Positions 32,947-43,204 of a stretch of 43,981 bases of DNA are shown in pieces. Position 1 is the first letter of the stretch. Every line of letters begins with the position of its first letter. The DNA comes from Prolixibacteraceae bacterium (GTDB lineage: Bacteria > Bacteroidota > Bacteroidia > Bacteroidales > Prolixibacteraceae): NCBI GenBank assembly GCA_027858715.1, contig JAQICD010000233.1:1-43981 (forward strand), given 5' to 3'. A program made the translations under genes and the position numbers. The notes under the pieces were generated by a model. That model made no database searches and was not told where the DNA came from. It saw only the letters and a program-made list of their open reading frames with translations.

Positions 32947-35900
32947 ATGAAAATAAAGAAATATACTTTGTCTGTTGCTAAAAATCTTTTGGAGAGACTT
33001 GTTTTTTTTATGCCTATTATGCTGATGGCCGCTTTTAGCCTTTTAATTATTCCCCACGCATCGGCACAGACTAGTTATAACCACACCGTAAGGGGGCATG
33101 TTGCTGATGAACAAAACGACCCTGTGCCCGGCGTTAATGTTATTTTAAAGGGCACAACAAACGGTACAATTACTGATGTTGATGGTAATTATACGATTAA
33201 TGTGAACAGTAATTCAACTTTGCAGTATCGTTTTATTGGCTACGAGCTGCAGGAAATTGATGTTGAAGGACGTTCAACAATAAACGTAACCCTTGAAGCC
33301 GATGTTACCGACCTTGAAGAAGTTGTTGTTGTAGGGTACGGCGAAGTTACACGTGCCAATGTGTTGGGCTCGGTGTCAAGTATGTCATCCCGCGAAATTG
33401 AAGATATTCCCGTTACGAACCTTACTGAATTGTTGGAAGGACGAATGGCTGGTGTGAATGTATCACCAGCGCAGCCAACAGGTAATCCCGGGGCGTCAAC
33501 TCGTGTGACAATTCGAACTGAAACAACTTTTGGTAATTCGGGCGATGGCATTAAAGACCCTACACCATTATATATAGTTGATGGTTTTGAAGTTACGCAG
33601 GATGAGTTTAACATAATGGACCCATCGGAATTTGAAAGTATTTCAGTGTTAAAAGATGCTTCAGCTGCAGTGTATGGAAGTAAAGGAGCCAATGGAGTTA
33701 TCTTGGTTAAAACAAAACGAGGCCGTGAAGGTAAATTGAGAGTGAGTTATTCAGGAAGTGTCGGTATTTCAGATGCAACAAATCAAACCGAGATGCTCAG
33801 CGCATATGATCATGCGCGAATGTTAAATGCAAAGAATGTCAATAATCCGGATTGGCAAATGATAAGTGATCAAGAGTTAGACGAATTGAAAGGTGTTAAT
33901 TATGACTGGCTTGATATGGCCTGGCAAAAATCAATGGTGACACGTCATACTATAAATGTTTCTGGTGGATCCGACCGCGTAAAATATTTTGCAGGTGGGG
34001 CATATAATTATACCGGAGGAAATTTTGAAGATATGGGTGTAGGTAAACAGTCATACAGAATTGGACTTGATGCAAAAATCATTGACGGATTAACCGCGTC
34101 TATTACACTTGCATATGATAGTAAAGATTTTACTCGTCCTTATGCAGGAGCTACTGGTACCAATACTATGCAAAATATTTTTGAAGAATTATTACAAGCT
34201 CCCAAATGGATGCCTTCATATATTGATGGATTACCTGTTGATGTTAGTGGAAATAACATCCTTGCTATGTTTGAAACCGATAGCTACAAAAAAAATGTAA
34301 GTAAGGGAAATACACTTAATGTAAAACTCACCTATGATTTTCCTAAAATAGATGGTTTATCAACCTCATTTTCATATAGTCGCAGAGAAAACAACTCATA
34401 TTCCAAAGAATATCGAATACCTTTCGATTTGTATAGATTTTCTACTAAAACCGATTACAGACTTATTTTAAGCGAGGAATTATATACTGAAGGAGATGGT
34501 CCGTTAAATACTGTGAATAACGGTAATCGAATTAATGAATCGTACTCCTTTGGCCAACGTTATCAGCTTAATGCTAGCGTTAATTATACCCGTAAGTTTG
34601 GTGAGCATAATGTGTCAGGTTTATTGGTTTACGAGCAGGCTGAAAGTACAGGGTATTCATTTGGAGCTACAGCCGAGCAGATTCAGATTCTTGGAATTGA
34701 AACTCAAAATGCATTTAACCGTACGGCGGCTGTGTCTGAAGGCTCAATGAGCGAGGGCGGTGATCTTGGTGCAGTAGCCAGGTTAAATTACGCTTATGGT
34801 GGTAAATACCATTTCGAATCTACTTTACGCTTTGAAAACTCATCAAATTTTGCACCCGGATATCGCTCCGGTTTATTCCCATCTGCCTCAGTGGGGTGGG
34901 TGCCATCCGAAGAGGATTTCTGGAAAGAAAATATCTTTTTTATTAATTATATGAAAACACGCTTCTCGATGGGGTTAACAGGGTATAATTCGGTTGGCGC
35001 TTATGAGTATTTGGTTCAATTTAAACCAACAACATCTGCATATTTATTTGGTGGATCACCACTTGGTGGAATTAACATCTCAGGTAAAACCGGTGATGTT
35101 TTCAGTACTGGCGTAACCTGGGAGAAATCACTCATGCACAATATGGGTATAGATATGAAACTTTTTGACAGCAAGCTAAGCCTGGCAGTCGATGCCTACT
35201 ACACCTATCAATATGACATTTTGGACAAACGTACTGTCGAATTTCCCATAACAGCTGGTATTGAACAAATGCCCGGAGAAAATGTAGGGCGTCTTGAAGC
35301 ATGGGGCTATGACATGGAGTTAGGATATCACGGTCAAGTTGGATACGATTTTAAATGGAATGTTAAAGGAATGTTCGCTTTTGGCACTAACCGAATTCTT
35401 GAACGCCCGACTCAGTATCTACCATCCGATTTTCGTTACCCAATAGGAAAAAGTACCTCTGCCGAAGGACGTGAACAAGGGTATATCTCTAATGGAATTA
35501 TTCGGTCGCAAGAGCAACTTGATGCAATTAATGCTGAGTGGAACGAAAAATGGGGGCACGATTACAATATCGGAGGACGTACCGACTTAGTTGGTTCACT
35601 GTTTTTACAGGATCTTGGCCGTCCAGGTGTTTTTAGCGAGGGTGAACCATCGGTAGTTTACGAACCCGATGGGAAAATTGATGTGGAAAATAACGATTCT
35701 CCTGATAAAACTTATTTGGAACGGGCAAACGACCAATTGGTTTGGAAGAATATGTTACCTACAAGCGTTTCGCTGGGAGCTACATGGAAGAGTTTTCAAA
35801 TGAGTATGCTATGGACAATGTCGTATGGTATTACCAATAAAGTTGTTGATAAACTGGCACGTACAGTGCCTGATTCAGATAAAAATGCACCTGCATTTTG

Positions 35901-36213
35901 GAGCGATTTTTGGACTGAAGATAATCCCAATGCAAAATATCCGAATCCACAATTTGAAGAAGTAAACAAGTTTGTTACCACTTTCTGGATGAAAGATGTT
36001 TACCAGTTGCGCTTAAGAAATTTGAATATATCTTACAATTTACCTTCCGATCTTTCCCAAAAATGGAATATCCCGGGATTGCGTGTTTATTTCACAGGAG
36101 CAAACCTTTGGACACCAATTTCTACCTTTGATTATAAAGAAGATGCCATCTCAAGGTTTAATACATATCCATTGATGCGCACATTCAGTTTTGGTGTAAA
36201 CTTAAAATTCTAA
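32947..36213 (+). CDS. SusC/RagA-family TonB-linked outer-membrane transporter
   Basis: 1088 residues from the Met at 32947; the frame opens earlier, but the upstream part overlaps the terminator. A signal peptide ends near HASAQ. A carboxypeptidase-regulatory-like domain follows (VRGHVADEQNDPVPGVNVIL to INVTLEADV), then the TonB box region (EEVVVVGYGEV), the plug (GSVSSMSSREIEDIP, LEGRMAGVNV, PLYIVDGFEV, VLKDASAAVYGSKGANGVI) and a large beta-barrel ending in a C-terminal Phe (FGVNLKF). It imports oligosaccharides bound by the SusD partner 5 bp downstream. Pectic oligosaccharide as substrate is inferred from the lyases and esterase that follow. Confidence 0.96.
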   Translation: MKIKKYTLSVAKNLLERLVFFMPIMLMAAFSLLIIPHASAQTSYNHTVRGHVADEQNDPVPGVNVILKGTTNGTITDVDGNYTINVNSNSTLQYRFIGYELQEIDVEGRSTINVTLEADVTDLEEVVVVGYGEVTRANVLGSVSSMSSREIEDIPVTNLTELLEGRMAGVNVSPAQPTGNPGASTRVTIRTETTFGNSGDGIKDPTPLYIVDGFEVTQDEFNIMDPSEFESISVLKDASAAVYGSKGANGVILVKTKRGREGKLRVSYSGSVGISDATNQTEMLSAYDHARMLNAKNVNNPDWQMISDQELDELKGVNYDWLDMAWQKSMVTRHTINVSGGSDRVKYFAGGAYNYTGGNFEDMGVGKQSYRIGLDAKIIDGLTASITLAYDSKDFTRPYAGATGTNTMQNIFEELLQAPKWMPSYIDGLPVDVSGNNILAMFETDSYKKNVSKGNTLNVKLTYDFPKIDGLSTSFSYSRRENNSYSKEYRIPFDLYRFSTKTDYRLILSEELYTEGDGPLNTVNNGNRINESYSFGQRYQLNASVNYTRKFGEHNVSGLLVYEQAESTGYSFGATAEQIQILGIETQNAFNRTAAVSEGSMSEGGDLGAVARLNYAYGGKYHFESTLRFENSSNFAPGYRSGLFPSASVGWVPSEEDFWKENIFFINYMKTRFSMGLTGYNSVGAYEYLVQFKPTTSAYLFGGSPLGGINISGKTGDVFSTGVTWEKSLMHNMGIDMKLFDSKLSLAVDAYYTYQYDILDKRTVEFPITAGIEQMPGENVGRLEAWGYDMELGYHGQVGYDFKWNVKGMFAFGTNRILERPTQYLPSDFRYPIGKSTSAEGREQGYISNGIIRSQEQLDAINAEWNEKWGHDYNIGGRTDLVGSLFLQDLGRPGVFSEGEPSVVYEPDGKIDVENNDSPDKTYLERANDQLVWKNMLPTSVSLGATWKSFQMSMLWTMSYGITNKVVDKLARTVPDSDKNAPAFWSDFWTEDNPNAKYPNPQFEEVNKFVTTFWMKDVYQLRLRNLNISYNLPSDLSQKWNIPGLRVYFTGANLWTPISTFDYKEDAISRFNTYPLMRTFSFGVNLKF

Positions 36214-36218
36214 TTCTT

Positions 36219-38051
36219 ATGAAAATTAAAAGATTCTCAATATTGTTATTCTTTACTGTATTCTTTATGGGTTGTGCCGATGTTCTGGATAAGCGCGATT
36301 TGAATGCGGTGAATGATATTGTTTGGGATAATGCCGAACAAGCAATGCTTTATGTAAATAACTTGTATGTAGATAATATGCCGGATATGTCGTTGGGTGA
36401 GAATAGTGCATTTAGCGACGAAATATACTCACCAGCACAAGATTATGTTGACATATTGTATGGTCTAAAAAGCAGCAACGATATCGACGCTGTGAAAGAA
36501 TTTTTCCACCGTGAAAAATACCAGTTAATACGTGGAATAAACTTTTGTGTAAAGGGGTTGAAAGAATCATCGCTTGAAGATAGTATAAAAGGCACCGCTT
36601 TAGGACAAGCATTGTTCTTTAGAGCATGGCGTTACTGGGAAATTGTTCGCCTTCATGGAGGTGTACCTATGATTTTGGAACCACAAGATCCGTATTCTGA
36701 TGAAATGGATGTGCCCAGAAGCTCTACGGCTGAATCTGTAGCTCAAATAGTAAAAGATTTGGATGATGCTATAGATATGTTGCCGGTTGAATGGCCGCTG
36801 GCAGAGGATTACGGACGTATAACAAGCGGAGCTGCTGCGGCTTTTAAAGGACGGATTTTACTGGCCTGGGCCAGTCCATTGTTCAATAGGAATAATGATG
36901 CTGATCGGTGGCAGCAGGCTTATGATGCAAATAAGCAAGCCAATGAGTTGCTTCAACAGATGTCAACACCACGAGCATTACATCCTGATTTTAGTGCCAT
37001 TTTTACGAGCAATGTTTTAACTAATACTGAAGCAATTATTTTTAGGCGTTACGATTTAGGTGCTGGTTCTACTTATACCAACGAATGGGAAAGTAATGTG
37101 CGTCCACGTTCAATGGGGGGTAGTTTTGGATTCAACCCAACCTGGGAACTGGTTAAAGCATTTCCAATGTCGAATGGTAAGCTAATAAATGAATCTGGTT
37201 CGGGCTACGATTCAACTTATTTCTGGCAGAATCGTGATCCCCGGTTTTATGCAACAATAGCCTATAATGGTTGCGAATGGGAAATGGTTGGACGTACAAA
37301 TACCACCCAGTGGAGTTACAATAGAAATCGTTTTGAAGCCAATACACGATCATCTACCAGTTTTTATAATCGAAAAGCAACCAATCCTAGTGTGACAGTT
37401 GAAAATATTAGTCAGGTAAATACAACATGGCACGAACTACGTTATGCTGAGGTGCTACTTAATTTGGCCGAATGTGCTAACGAAATTGGAAATACACAGG
37501 AAGCTTTAACCAATGTTAGAGCCGTTCGCGAACGTGCCGGAATTGAGGCGAATGGTGGAATCTTTGGTATAGAAAATGGTGTTTCTAAAGATAAGCTTCG
37601 TCAAATCATTATGATTGAACGTCAGGTGGAATTTGCTTTTGAAAATAAAAGGTACTGGGATTTACGCCGTAGATTGGTTTTTAGAAACGACTTAGGTGAT
37701 TTTGTTAAGAAACTCAACGGACGTAAAAGACATGGCTTTGAATTGTCTCCAAAATCACCTTGGAGTGGGCGGATAACTGATCGGAACTCTGAATATTATG
37801 GATATAACCGCATCGATACTGCTGCTTACTTTGGTTATATTGATGTTAATGATGCCGAGAATTATAATAGCTATTTTGATATCGAATATGTAGAGAAGGA
37901 AACCACATTGAATGGCGAGGTACAATCTTTTAATTATTTAGAGTTGTATGATTTCTTTGCAGTGCCTAGCAATGTAATCAATAAAAGCCCGGCGGTTGAA
38001 CAAACCATAGGTTGGGGTACTGATGGAACTTTTGATCCGTTAGAGGAATAG
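36219..38051 (+). CDS. SusD/RagB-family glycan-binding lipoprotein
   Basis: 610 residues. Lipoprotein signal with Cys19 (FFTVFFMGC). TPR-rich SusD fold: QYLIRGINFCVKGLKES-type N-terminal helices, ALGQALFFRAWRYWEIVRLHGGVPM, RITSGAAAAFKGRILLAWASPLF and, in the C-terminal part, ELRYAEVLLNLAECANEIG, RERAGIE and ERQVEFAFENKRYWDLRRR. These are all hallmark blocks. It forms the lid of the SusCD importer at the cell surface. Adjacent to SusC with no room for a separate promoter. Confidence 0.96.
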   Translation: MKIKRFSILLFFTVFFMGCADVLDKRDLNAVNDIVWDNAEQAMLYVNNLYVDNMPDMSLGENSAFSDEIYSPAQDYVDILYGLKSSNDIDAVKEFFHREKYQLIRGINFCVKGLKESSLEDSIKGTALGQALFFRAWRYWEIVRLHGGVPMILEPQDPYSDEMDVPRSSTAESVAQIVKDLDDAIDMLPVEWPLAEDYGRITSGAAAAFKGRILLAWASPLFNRNNDADRWQQAYDANKQANELLQQMSTPRALHPDFSAIFTSNVLTNTEAIIFRRYDLGAGSTYTNEWESNVRPRSMGGSFGFNPTWELVKAFPMSNGKLINESGSGYDSTYFWQNRDPRFYATIAYNGCEWEMVGRTNTTQWSYNRNRFEANTRSSTSFYNRKATNPSVTVENISQVNTTWHELRYAEVLLNLAECANEIGNTQEALTNVRAVRERAGIEANGGIFGIENGVSKDKLRQIIMIERQVEFAFENKRYWDLRRRLVFRNDLGDFVKKLNGRKRHGFELSPKSPWSGRITDRNSEYYGYNRIDTAAYFGYIDVNDAENYNSYFDIEYVEKETTLNGEVQSFNYLELYDFFAVPSNVINKSPAVEQTIGWGTDGTFDPLEE

Positions 38052-38075
38052 GATTTTTAAAAATATAAGAACATT

Positions 38076-39896
38076 ATGTTAAAATTTAAAACAATAATTC
38101 ATTCATTTTTAGTACTGTTGCTTTTTGTTGTGCCATGTGAACTCATGGCACAGCAAAAGGCATTTCCTACCGCCCAGGGTTACGGGAAGTATGCTTCGGG
38201 CGGAAGAGGTGATAACATGTTTCTCGACCCACAGGTGGTTGCCGTTACGAACCTTGAAGATAATGCTTCGGGCGAAGCACTCATCGAAGGTAGTTTCCGT
38301 TGGGCTCTGGCACAGCAGGATACATTATATAATAGCATTACTCTCCAAAAGCCTACCATTATTATATTTAAGGTGGGGGGTGTTATAACTTTAAAGCATC
38401 AGTTGAAACACAAGGGACGTAACCTCACCATCGCCGGGCAAACGGCACCGGGTGGAGGTATTTGTTTTGCCGGCGAGACCCTTAACTTCTCGGGCTCAAC
38501 AAACCTTATTGTTCGTTACATCCGTTCGCGTCCGGGCGATATTATGGACGACGAAGTATCGGCGTTTCGTATCGAAAACGGTGGAAACTTTATTCTCGAC
38601 CACTGCTCGTTTAGTTGGTCAATTGAAGAAACAACACATTTTTCAAGTAACGAGAACACTACCGTTCAATGGTGTATAATCAGTGAAGCGTTATACAATT
38701 CAATACACAAAAAAGGGCCACGTGGCTATGCTACACAATGGGGTGGTTCATATGCTTCGTATCATCATAATTTGTTGGCACATAATAATTCCCGCATGCC
38801 CCGTATCAATGGTTCTAATAAGAATGATATAGAAGCCTTAGTCGATTATCGCAATAATGTAAATTACAATTGGGGTAGCCGAGGCGCTTTTTACGGTGGC
38901 GAATGGGAAGGCACAAGCGGAAATGGTTTTTGTCATACTAACGTGGTGAACAACTACTTTAAAACCGGCCCGGCCACCTCGGGCGAAGTTTTTGCCGTAC
39001 CTTCATATAATCGTAGCGGTGTTCAGGTTGATGGCTATGCTAAATGGTATTTCAACGGAAATGTAATGGAGGGCAATGAAGCACTTACCACGAATAATTG
39101 GATGGGGGTTGATGCATCAGACGTTGGCGGTATGGATAATATTAAATCTGACGAAGAACTTGTGAAAGAAAACGGCAATATCGAACAATACGAAGCCTAT
39201 ACTCAAATAGCTGAAGTTGCTTTTGAAGATGTATTGGCAAATGCCGGTGCTTCTCTTCCTAATCGTGATGCACATGACGAACGTTTGGTAAAAGAAATTA
39301 AAGGTGAAATCGACATAGTAAGATTTGAATATACAACCGACGATGGTCAGGAAACTCCAATTAAAGGAACTGGTTCGGGTTTAATTGACACGCAGGTCAA
39401 CCTGGTTTCTCCCGAAGATCGCGAGGCAGGTATTACAGCATGGTCTGTTTACGAAGAGGTTGGAGTTGATCAATACCCAACCGATACAGACAATGATGGA
39501 ATACCAGATGAGTGGGAAGAAAAGTATGGTTTAGACTCGGAAGATCCTAGCGATTTTAAAACAGTCACACCCAGTGGATACTTATTTATTGAAGTGTACC
39601 TTAATGAAGTGGTTGGCGAAGTAATCGACTATACTGAACCGGTGAGTAGTAAAAAAGTAGAATTTAAACAACGGGCTTTTAATGTTTATCCTAACCCGGC
39701 CAAAAGCAAAGTGTTTGTACATACCGATGCTCAAATATCACAAATCGATATATACAATTTGTCTGGCAGTAAAGTAATGACAGTTAATAATGATGTTGAT
39801 ACCTTTTCGGTTGATAGCCTGAAAAATGGTTTTTATCTACTGAAAGCTTCAACTGATAGAGGAGAAATATTACAAACGAAAATTCTAAAAAGGTAA
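38076..39896 (+). CDS. Pectate lyase (PL1 type) with T9SS sorting tail
   Basis: 606 residues. Signal peptide to about 25 (CELMAQ). The catalytic right-handed beta-helix opens with AFPTAQGYGKYASGGRGD and contains LTIAGQTAPGGGICFAGE, IVRYIRSRPGD, ILDHCSFSWSIEETT and the basic block NNSRMPRINGS, as in PL1 lyases of Bacteroidota. A calcium-type loop DTDNDGIPDEWEEKYGLD follows (about 470-487). The C-terminal T9SS type A tail (FNVYPNPAKSKVFVHTDA ... TKILKR) predicts surface export. It cleaves polygalacturonate by beta-elimination. It is the first enzyme gene after SusCD, 24 bp away. Confidence 0.9.
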   Translation: MLKFKTIIHSFLVLLLFVVPCELMAQQKAFPTAQGYGKYASGGRGDNMFLDPQVVAVTNLEDNASGEALIEGSFRWALAQQDTLYNSITLQKPTIIIFKVGGVITLKHQLKHKGRNLTIAGQTAPGGGICFAGETLNFSGSTNLIVRYIRSRPGDIMDDEVSAFRIENGGNFILDHCSFSWSIEETTHFSSNENTTVQWCIISEALYNSIHKKGPRGYATQWGGSYASYHHNLLAHNNSRMPRINGSNKNDIEALVDYRNNVNYNWGSRGAFYGGEWEGTSGNGFCHTNVVNNYFKTGPATSGEVFAVPSYNRSGVQVDGYAKWYFNGNVMEGNEALTTNNWMGVDASDVGGMDNIKSDEELVKENGNIEQYEAYTQIAEVAFEDVLANAGASLPNRDAHDERLVKEIKGEIDIVRFEYTTDDGQETPIKGTGSGLIDTQVNLVSPEDREAGITAWSVYEEVGVDQYPTDTDNDGIPDEWEEKYGLDSEDPSDFKTVTPSGYLFIEVYLNEVVGEVIDYTEPVSSKKVEFKQRAFNVYPNPAKSKVFVHTDAQISQIDIYNLSGSKVMTVNNDVDTFSVDSLKNGFYLLKASTDRGEILQTKILKR

Positions 39897-39906
39897 AGTT
39901 GAAGTT

Positions 39907-41364
39907 ATGCGAATTATACAAATAACCATATTTTTAATATTTGCAACTTCAATGTCGCTGTTTGCCGACGTGTTCGACATGGTTGTCGATGCGTCGGGAA
40001 ATGGCAACTATACTACCATTCAGGCTGCTTTTAACGCAGTGCCCGATAATAGTGATGAACGTACATTAATTTTCGTTCGTGCCGGGACTTATACCGAAAA
40101 AGTAGTGCTGGGTGCAAACAAAAATAACGTAAGTCTAATTGGCGAAGATGTTGATACCGTAGTGCTTTCATGGAACGACCATGCCGGAAGTGCAACGGGT
40201 TTATCGAGTGCAAATACCTATACATTTATGGTCGAAGGCAGCGATTTTTATATGCAAAATGTAACTGTTCAAAATACAGCAGGCAATATTGGACAGGCTC
40301 TGGCAATTCGCACAGTGGGCGACCGTGGAGTTTACAATAATTGCAAATTTCTGGGTTTCCAGGATACTTATTATGCACATAAAAACCGTCAGTATAATTA
40401 CAATTGCTATGTCGAAGGTGCAACTGATTTCATATATGGCGATGCAACGGCTGTTTTTGACAATTGTACTGTTAATTGTATGAAAGGCGGCCAATACATT
40501 ACCGCACCCAGTGATACTAAGTTGTTTACTCAATTTACTTCGGGCAACGTATTTTATCACGGTCTGATGATTATAAACAGTGATGTAACGGCCGACGATG
40601 ATGTTCCGGCTAATAGTTATTATCTGGGACGTCCCTGGCAACCCCGTGCCTCATCTGTTTACATTTATTGCCGGCTTGGCAATCATGTTAAACCCCAGGG
40701 CTGGTCAACATGGAACGACGATAACCACCTGTCAGGTTTTTATGGCGAGTACCAGAATACCGATTTTGAAGGCAATCCGATCGATTTTTCACAACGCGTA
40801 GAGTGGAGCAGTCAGATTACCGATGCTCGCATTCAGAATTTCTACAAATATTCTTTTTTCTTTAAAAAAAATGGCGAAGAGTGGGATTCCGAAAAAGTTA
40901 CAAAAGCATTGTTAACGCCCGAAAATATTCATGCTGACGGAAGTAAAATATTGTGGAATGCAGTAGAAAATGCCTTGGGCTACGTAGTTTACATTAATGG
41001 CAGTCTTTTTGCAATAACAAGCCAGTCTTATGCAGATGCTCCGGGTGTTGATGCTGCTGAGGTTTCTGTGAAATCGGTTCGTGATAATGGGGTTATGAGC
41101 AACGAAGAAAATTCAAATTTGTTAACTTTTGTAAACGATTACAATAGCTATAATGGCTTTGCTATAAGCATTGCAGGTAATATCATTTCTGCACACGAAG
41201 CATTTACATTATCCGTTTTCGATACAGGTGGACATCTGGTTTATTACGCTCCGTTATCGAAAGAACATAAGGTCGAAGATTTAAATAGTTCTACTTATAT
41301 ACTAAAAGCTGAGAATACAAAAGGTGAAATTTCAATACATAAATGTATGTTTAAAATATATTAA
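39907..41364 (+). CDS. Pectin methylesterase (CE8)
   Basis: 485 residues. Signal peptide MRIIQITIFLIFATSMSLFA. The CE8 beta-helix has all active-site residues: Gln130 (GQALAIR), Gln152/Asp153 (GFQDTYYAH), Asp174 (GATDFIYG) and Arg242 (LGRPWQPR). It removes methyl esters from galacturonan, releasing methanol and giving the lyases free carboxylates. After about residue 335 come a fibronectin-III-like domain (ILWNAVENALGYVVYINGS) and a weak T9SS-like tail (FTLSVFDTGGHLVYY, NSSTYILKAENTKGE). The gene begins 10 bp after the lyase. A perfect copy of the operator sequence lies within it at 41130-41143. Confidence 0.95.
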   Translation: MRIIQITIFLIFATSMSLFADVFDMVVDASGNGNYTTIQAAFNAVPDNSDERTLIFVRAGTYTEKVVLGANKNNVSLIGEDVDTVVLSWNDHAGSATGLSSANTYTFMVEGSDFYMQNVTVQNTAGNIGQALAIRTVGDRGVYNNCKFLGFQDTYYAHKNRQYNYNCYVEGATDFIYGDATAVFDNCTVNCMKGGQYITAPSDTKLFTQFTSGNVFYHGLMIINSDVTADDDVPANSYYLGRPWQPRASSVYIYCRLGNHVKPQGWSTWNDDNHLSGFYGEYQNTDFEGNPIDFSQRVEWSSQITDARIQNFYKYSFFFKKNGEEWDSEKVTKALLTPENIHADGSKILWNAVENALGYVVYINGSLFAITSQSYADAPGVDAAEVSVKSVRDNGVMSNEENSNLLTFVNDYNSYNGFAISIAGNIISAHEAFTLSVFDTGGHLVYYAPLSKEHKVEDLNSSTYILKAENTKGEISIHKCMFKIY

Positions 41365-41388
41365 CACAACAACATTAAAATCAATTTT

Positions 41389-43125
41389 ATGATTAAGGAT
41401 AGTTTAAAAATATTACTGGTATTAACGTTACTTATGGTTTTTGGATATTCAGCAAAGTCGCAATATCCAAGCATTCCGGATGAAGTAAAGCGTGAAAGCG
41501 CAGAGATGATGAAGAATGCAAAAAAGCATTCTGATGAAGCATGGAGTAAAGCCTGGCCAACGATACAGGAAGAAGCAGCGCAAGGTAAACCATATATACA
41601 GTGGGCACATCGTCCGTCTGATTTACCACAGGCAAAAATTCCGGCATTTCCGGGAGCCGAAGGTGGTGGTATGTATAGTTATGGTGGTCGTGGTGGAAAA
41701 GTTATTACGGTAACCAGCCTTGCCGATCATGGTCCGGGAACGCTTCGCGAGGCTTGCGAAACTGGTGGTGCACGCATCATCGTTTTTAATGTTTCGGGTA
41801 TTATCAAACTGGAATCGCCTTTAATTGTAAGGGCGCCTTATGTTACCATTGCAGGTCAAACTGCTCCGGGCGACGGTATTTGTATAGCCGGAGAAAGTTT
41901 CTGGATCAATACACACGACGTGGTAATCCGCCACGTACGTTTCCGTAGGGGAGAAACCTATGTTGGTCGCAGAGACGATGCCATTGGTGGAAATGCCATA
42001 GGTAATGTAATGCTCGACCACATATCAGCCAGCTGGGGGCTCGACGAGAACATGTCGATTTATCGCCATATGTACAATGATAGTACGGGTAAAAAAGAGC
42101 AAAAGTATCCAACAGTGAATATCACTATTCAAAATTCAATTTTTTCTGAAGCGCTTGATACGTGGAATCATGCATTTGGTAGCACTCTGGGTGGCGAAAA
42201 CTGTTCATTTATGCGAAACCTTTGGGCTAATAATGCAGGTCGTAACCCTTCAATCGGATGGAATGGCGTATTCAACTTTACCAATAACGTACTCTTTAAC
42301 TGGGTGCATCGTTCAGTTGATGGAGGTGATTATACGGCTAAGTTCAATATTATCAATAACTACTTTAAGCCCGGCCCTGCAACTCCGCTTGATAAACCTG
42401 TTGGTCAGAGAATTTTAAAACCCGAGTCGGGAAGAAGCACACTTGACCGCCGAGTATTTGGACGCGCATTTGTAAATGGAAACATTATGGAAGGCAACGA
42501 AAAAGTTACCAAAGACAACTGGGATGGTGGCGTTCAGTTCGAAGATGTTCCAAATCCTGAAAATCCCTATACTGAAGTTCTTTTGGTTGATGATATCAGC
42601 AAGTACAAAGATGAGGTTAAGATAAATGAACCCATTGCGTTCCCATATATGAGAATTATGAGTGCTAAAGATGCATACGATTATGTATTGAAAAATGCAG
42701 GTGCAACGATGCCGCGACGCGATCCGGTTGATGAGCGTATTGCCCGTGTTGTGAGTACCGGCGAAATCGAATATGCTGATAATATTAGCTTGGAAGATGT
42801 ACCAAAATTCAAACATCGTCGTTTACCCGAAGATTCATACAAAATTGGTATCATCACCGACATATCACAAGTTGGTGGTTATCCCGAGTACAAAGGTGTG
42901 CCTTACGTCGATACCGATAAAGATGGCATGCCCGATGCATGGGAAATAAAATACGGTCTAGATCCGAATGATCCGAATGATGCTAATGGCGATTTAAATG
43001 GAGATGGTTATACTAACATCGAAAAATATATCAACGGAATTGATCCAACTGTAAAAATCGATTGGACCGACCTTCGTTTTAATTACGATACATTAGCCGA
43101 AAAAGGTAGTGTAATGTGTGAATAG
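41389..43125 (+). CDS. Second pectate lyase (PL1 type), no T9SS tail
   Basis: 578 residues. Signal peptide to about 25 (GYSAKSQ). A charged helical stretch (DEVKRESAEMMKNAKKHSDE) leads into the PL1 beta-helix: AFPGAEGGGMYSYGGRGG, VTSLADHGPGTLREACETGG, TIAGQTAPGDGICIAGE, IRHVRFRRGE and LDHISASWGLDENMS. Near the C-terminus an EF-hand/dockerin-like segment (DTDKDGMPDAWEIKYGLDPN, then NGDLNGDGYTNIEKYING) probably binds calcium. The protein ends KGSVMCE without a sorting domain, so it is likely periplasmic, acting on oligomers imported by SusCD. It starts 24 bp after the esterase. Confidence 0.92.
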   Translation: MIKDSLKILLVLTLLMVFGYSAKSQYPSIPDEVKRESAEMMKNAKKHSDEAWSKAWPTIQEEAAQGKPYIQWAHRPSDLPQAKIPAFPGAEGGGMYSYGGRGGKVITVTSLADHGPGTLREACETGGARIIVFNVSGIIKLESPLIVRAPYVTIAGQTAPGDGICIAGESFWINTHDVVIRHVRFRRGETYVGRRDDAIGGNAIGNVMLDHISASWGLDENMSIYRHMYNDSTGKKEQKYPTVNITIQNSIFSEALDTWNHAFGSTLGGENCSFMRNLWANNAGRNPSIGWNGVFNFTNNVLFNWVHRSVDGGDYTAKFNIINNYFKPGPATPLDKPVGQRILKPESGRSTLDRRVFGRAFVNGNIMEGNEKVTKDNWDGGVQFEDVPNPENPYTEVLLVDDISKYKDEVKINEPIAFPYMRIMSAKDAYDYVLKNAGATMPRRDPVDERIARVVSTGEIEYADNISLEDVPKFKHRRLPEDSYKIGIITDISQVGGYPEYKGVPYVDTDKDGMPDAWEIKYGLDPNDPNDANGDLNGDGYTNIEKYINGIDPTVKIDWTDLRFNYDTLAEKGSVMCE

Positions 43126-43137
43126 TGTTCTTATGTA

Positions 43138-43187
43138 ATGGATGCAAAAAGCTTTATACCCAGCTGATTGCATCCATTTTTTTTTTG
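43138..43187 (+). terminator. Terminator after the second pectate lyase
   Basis: ATGGATGCAA (43138-43147) and TTGCATCCAT (43168-43177) form a perfect 10 bp stem with an inner AGCT/AGCT helix, followed by nine T. Confidence 0.92.
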
Positions 43188-43204
43188 TTTAATAATATGA
43201 ATTT

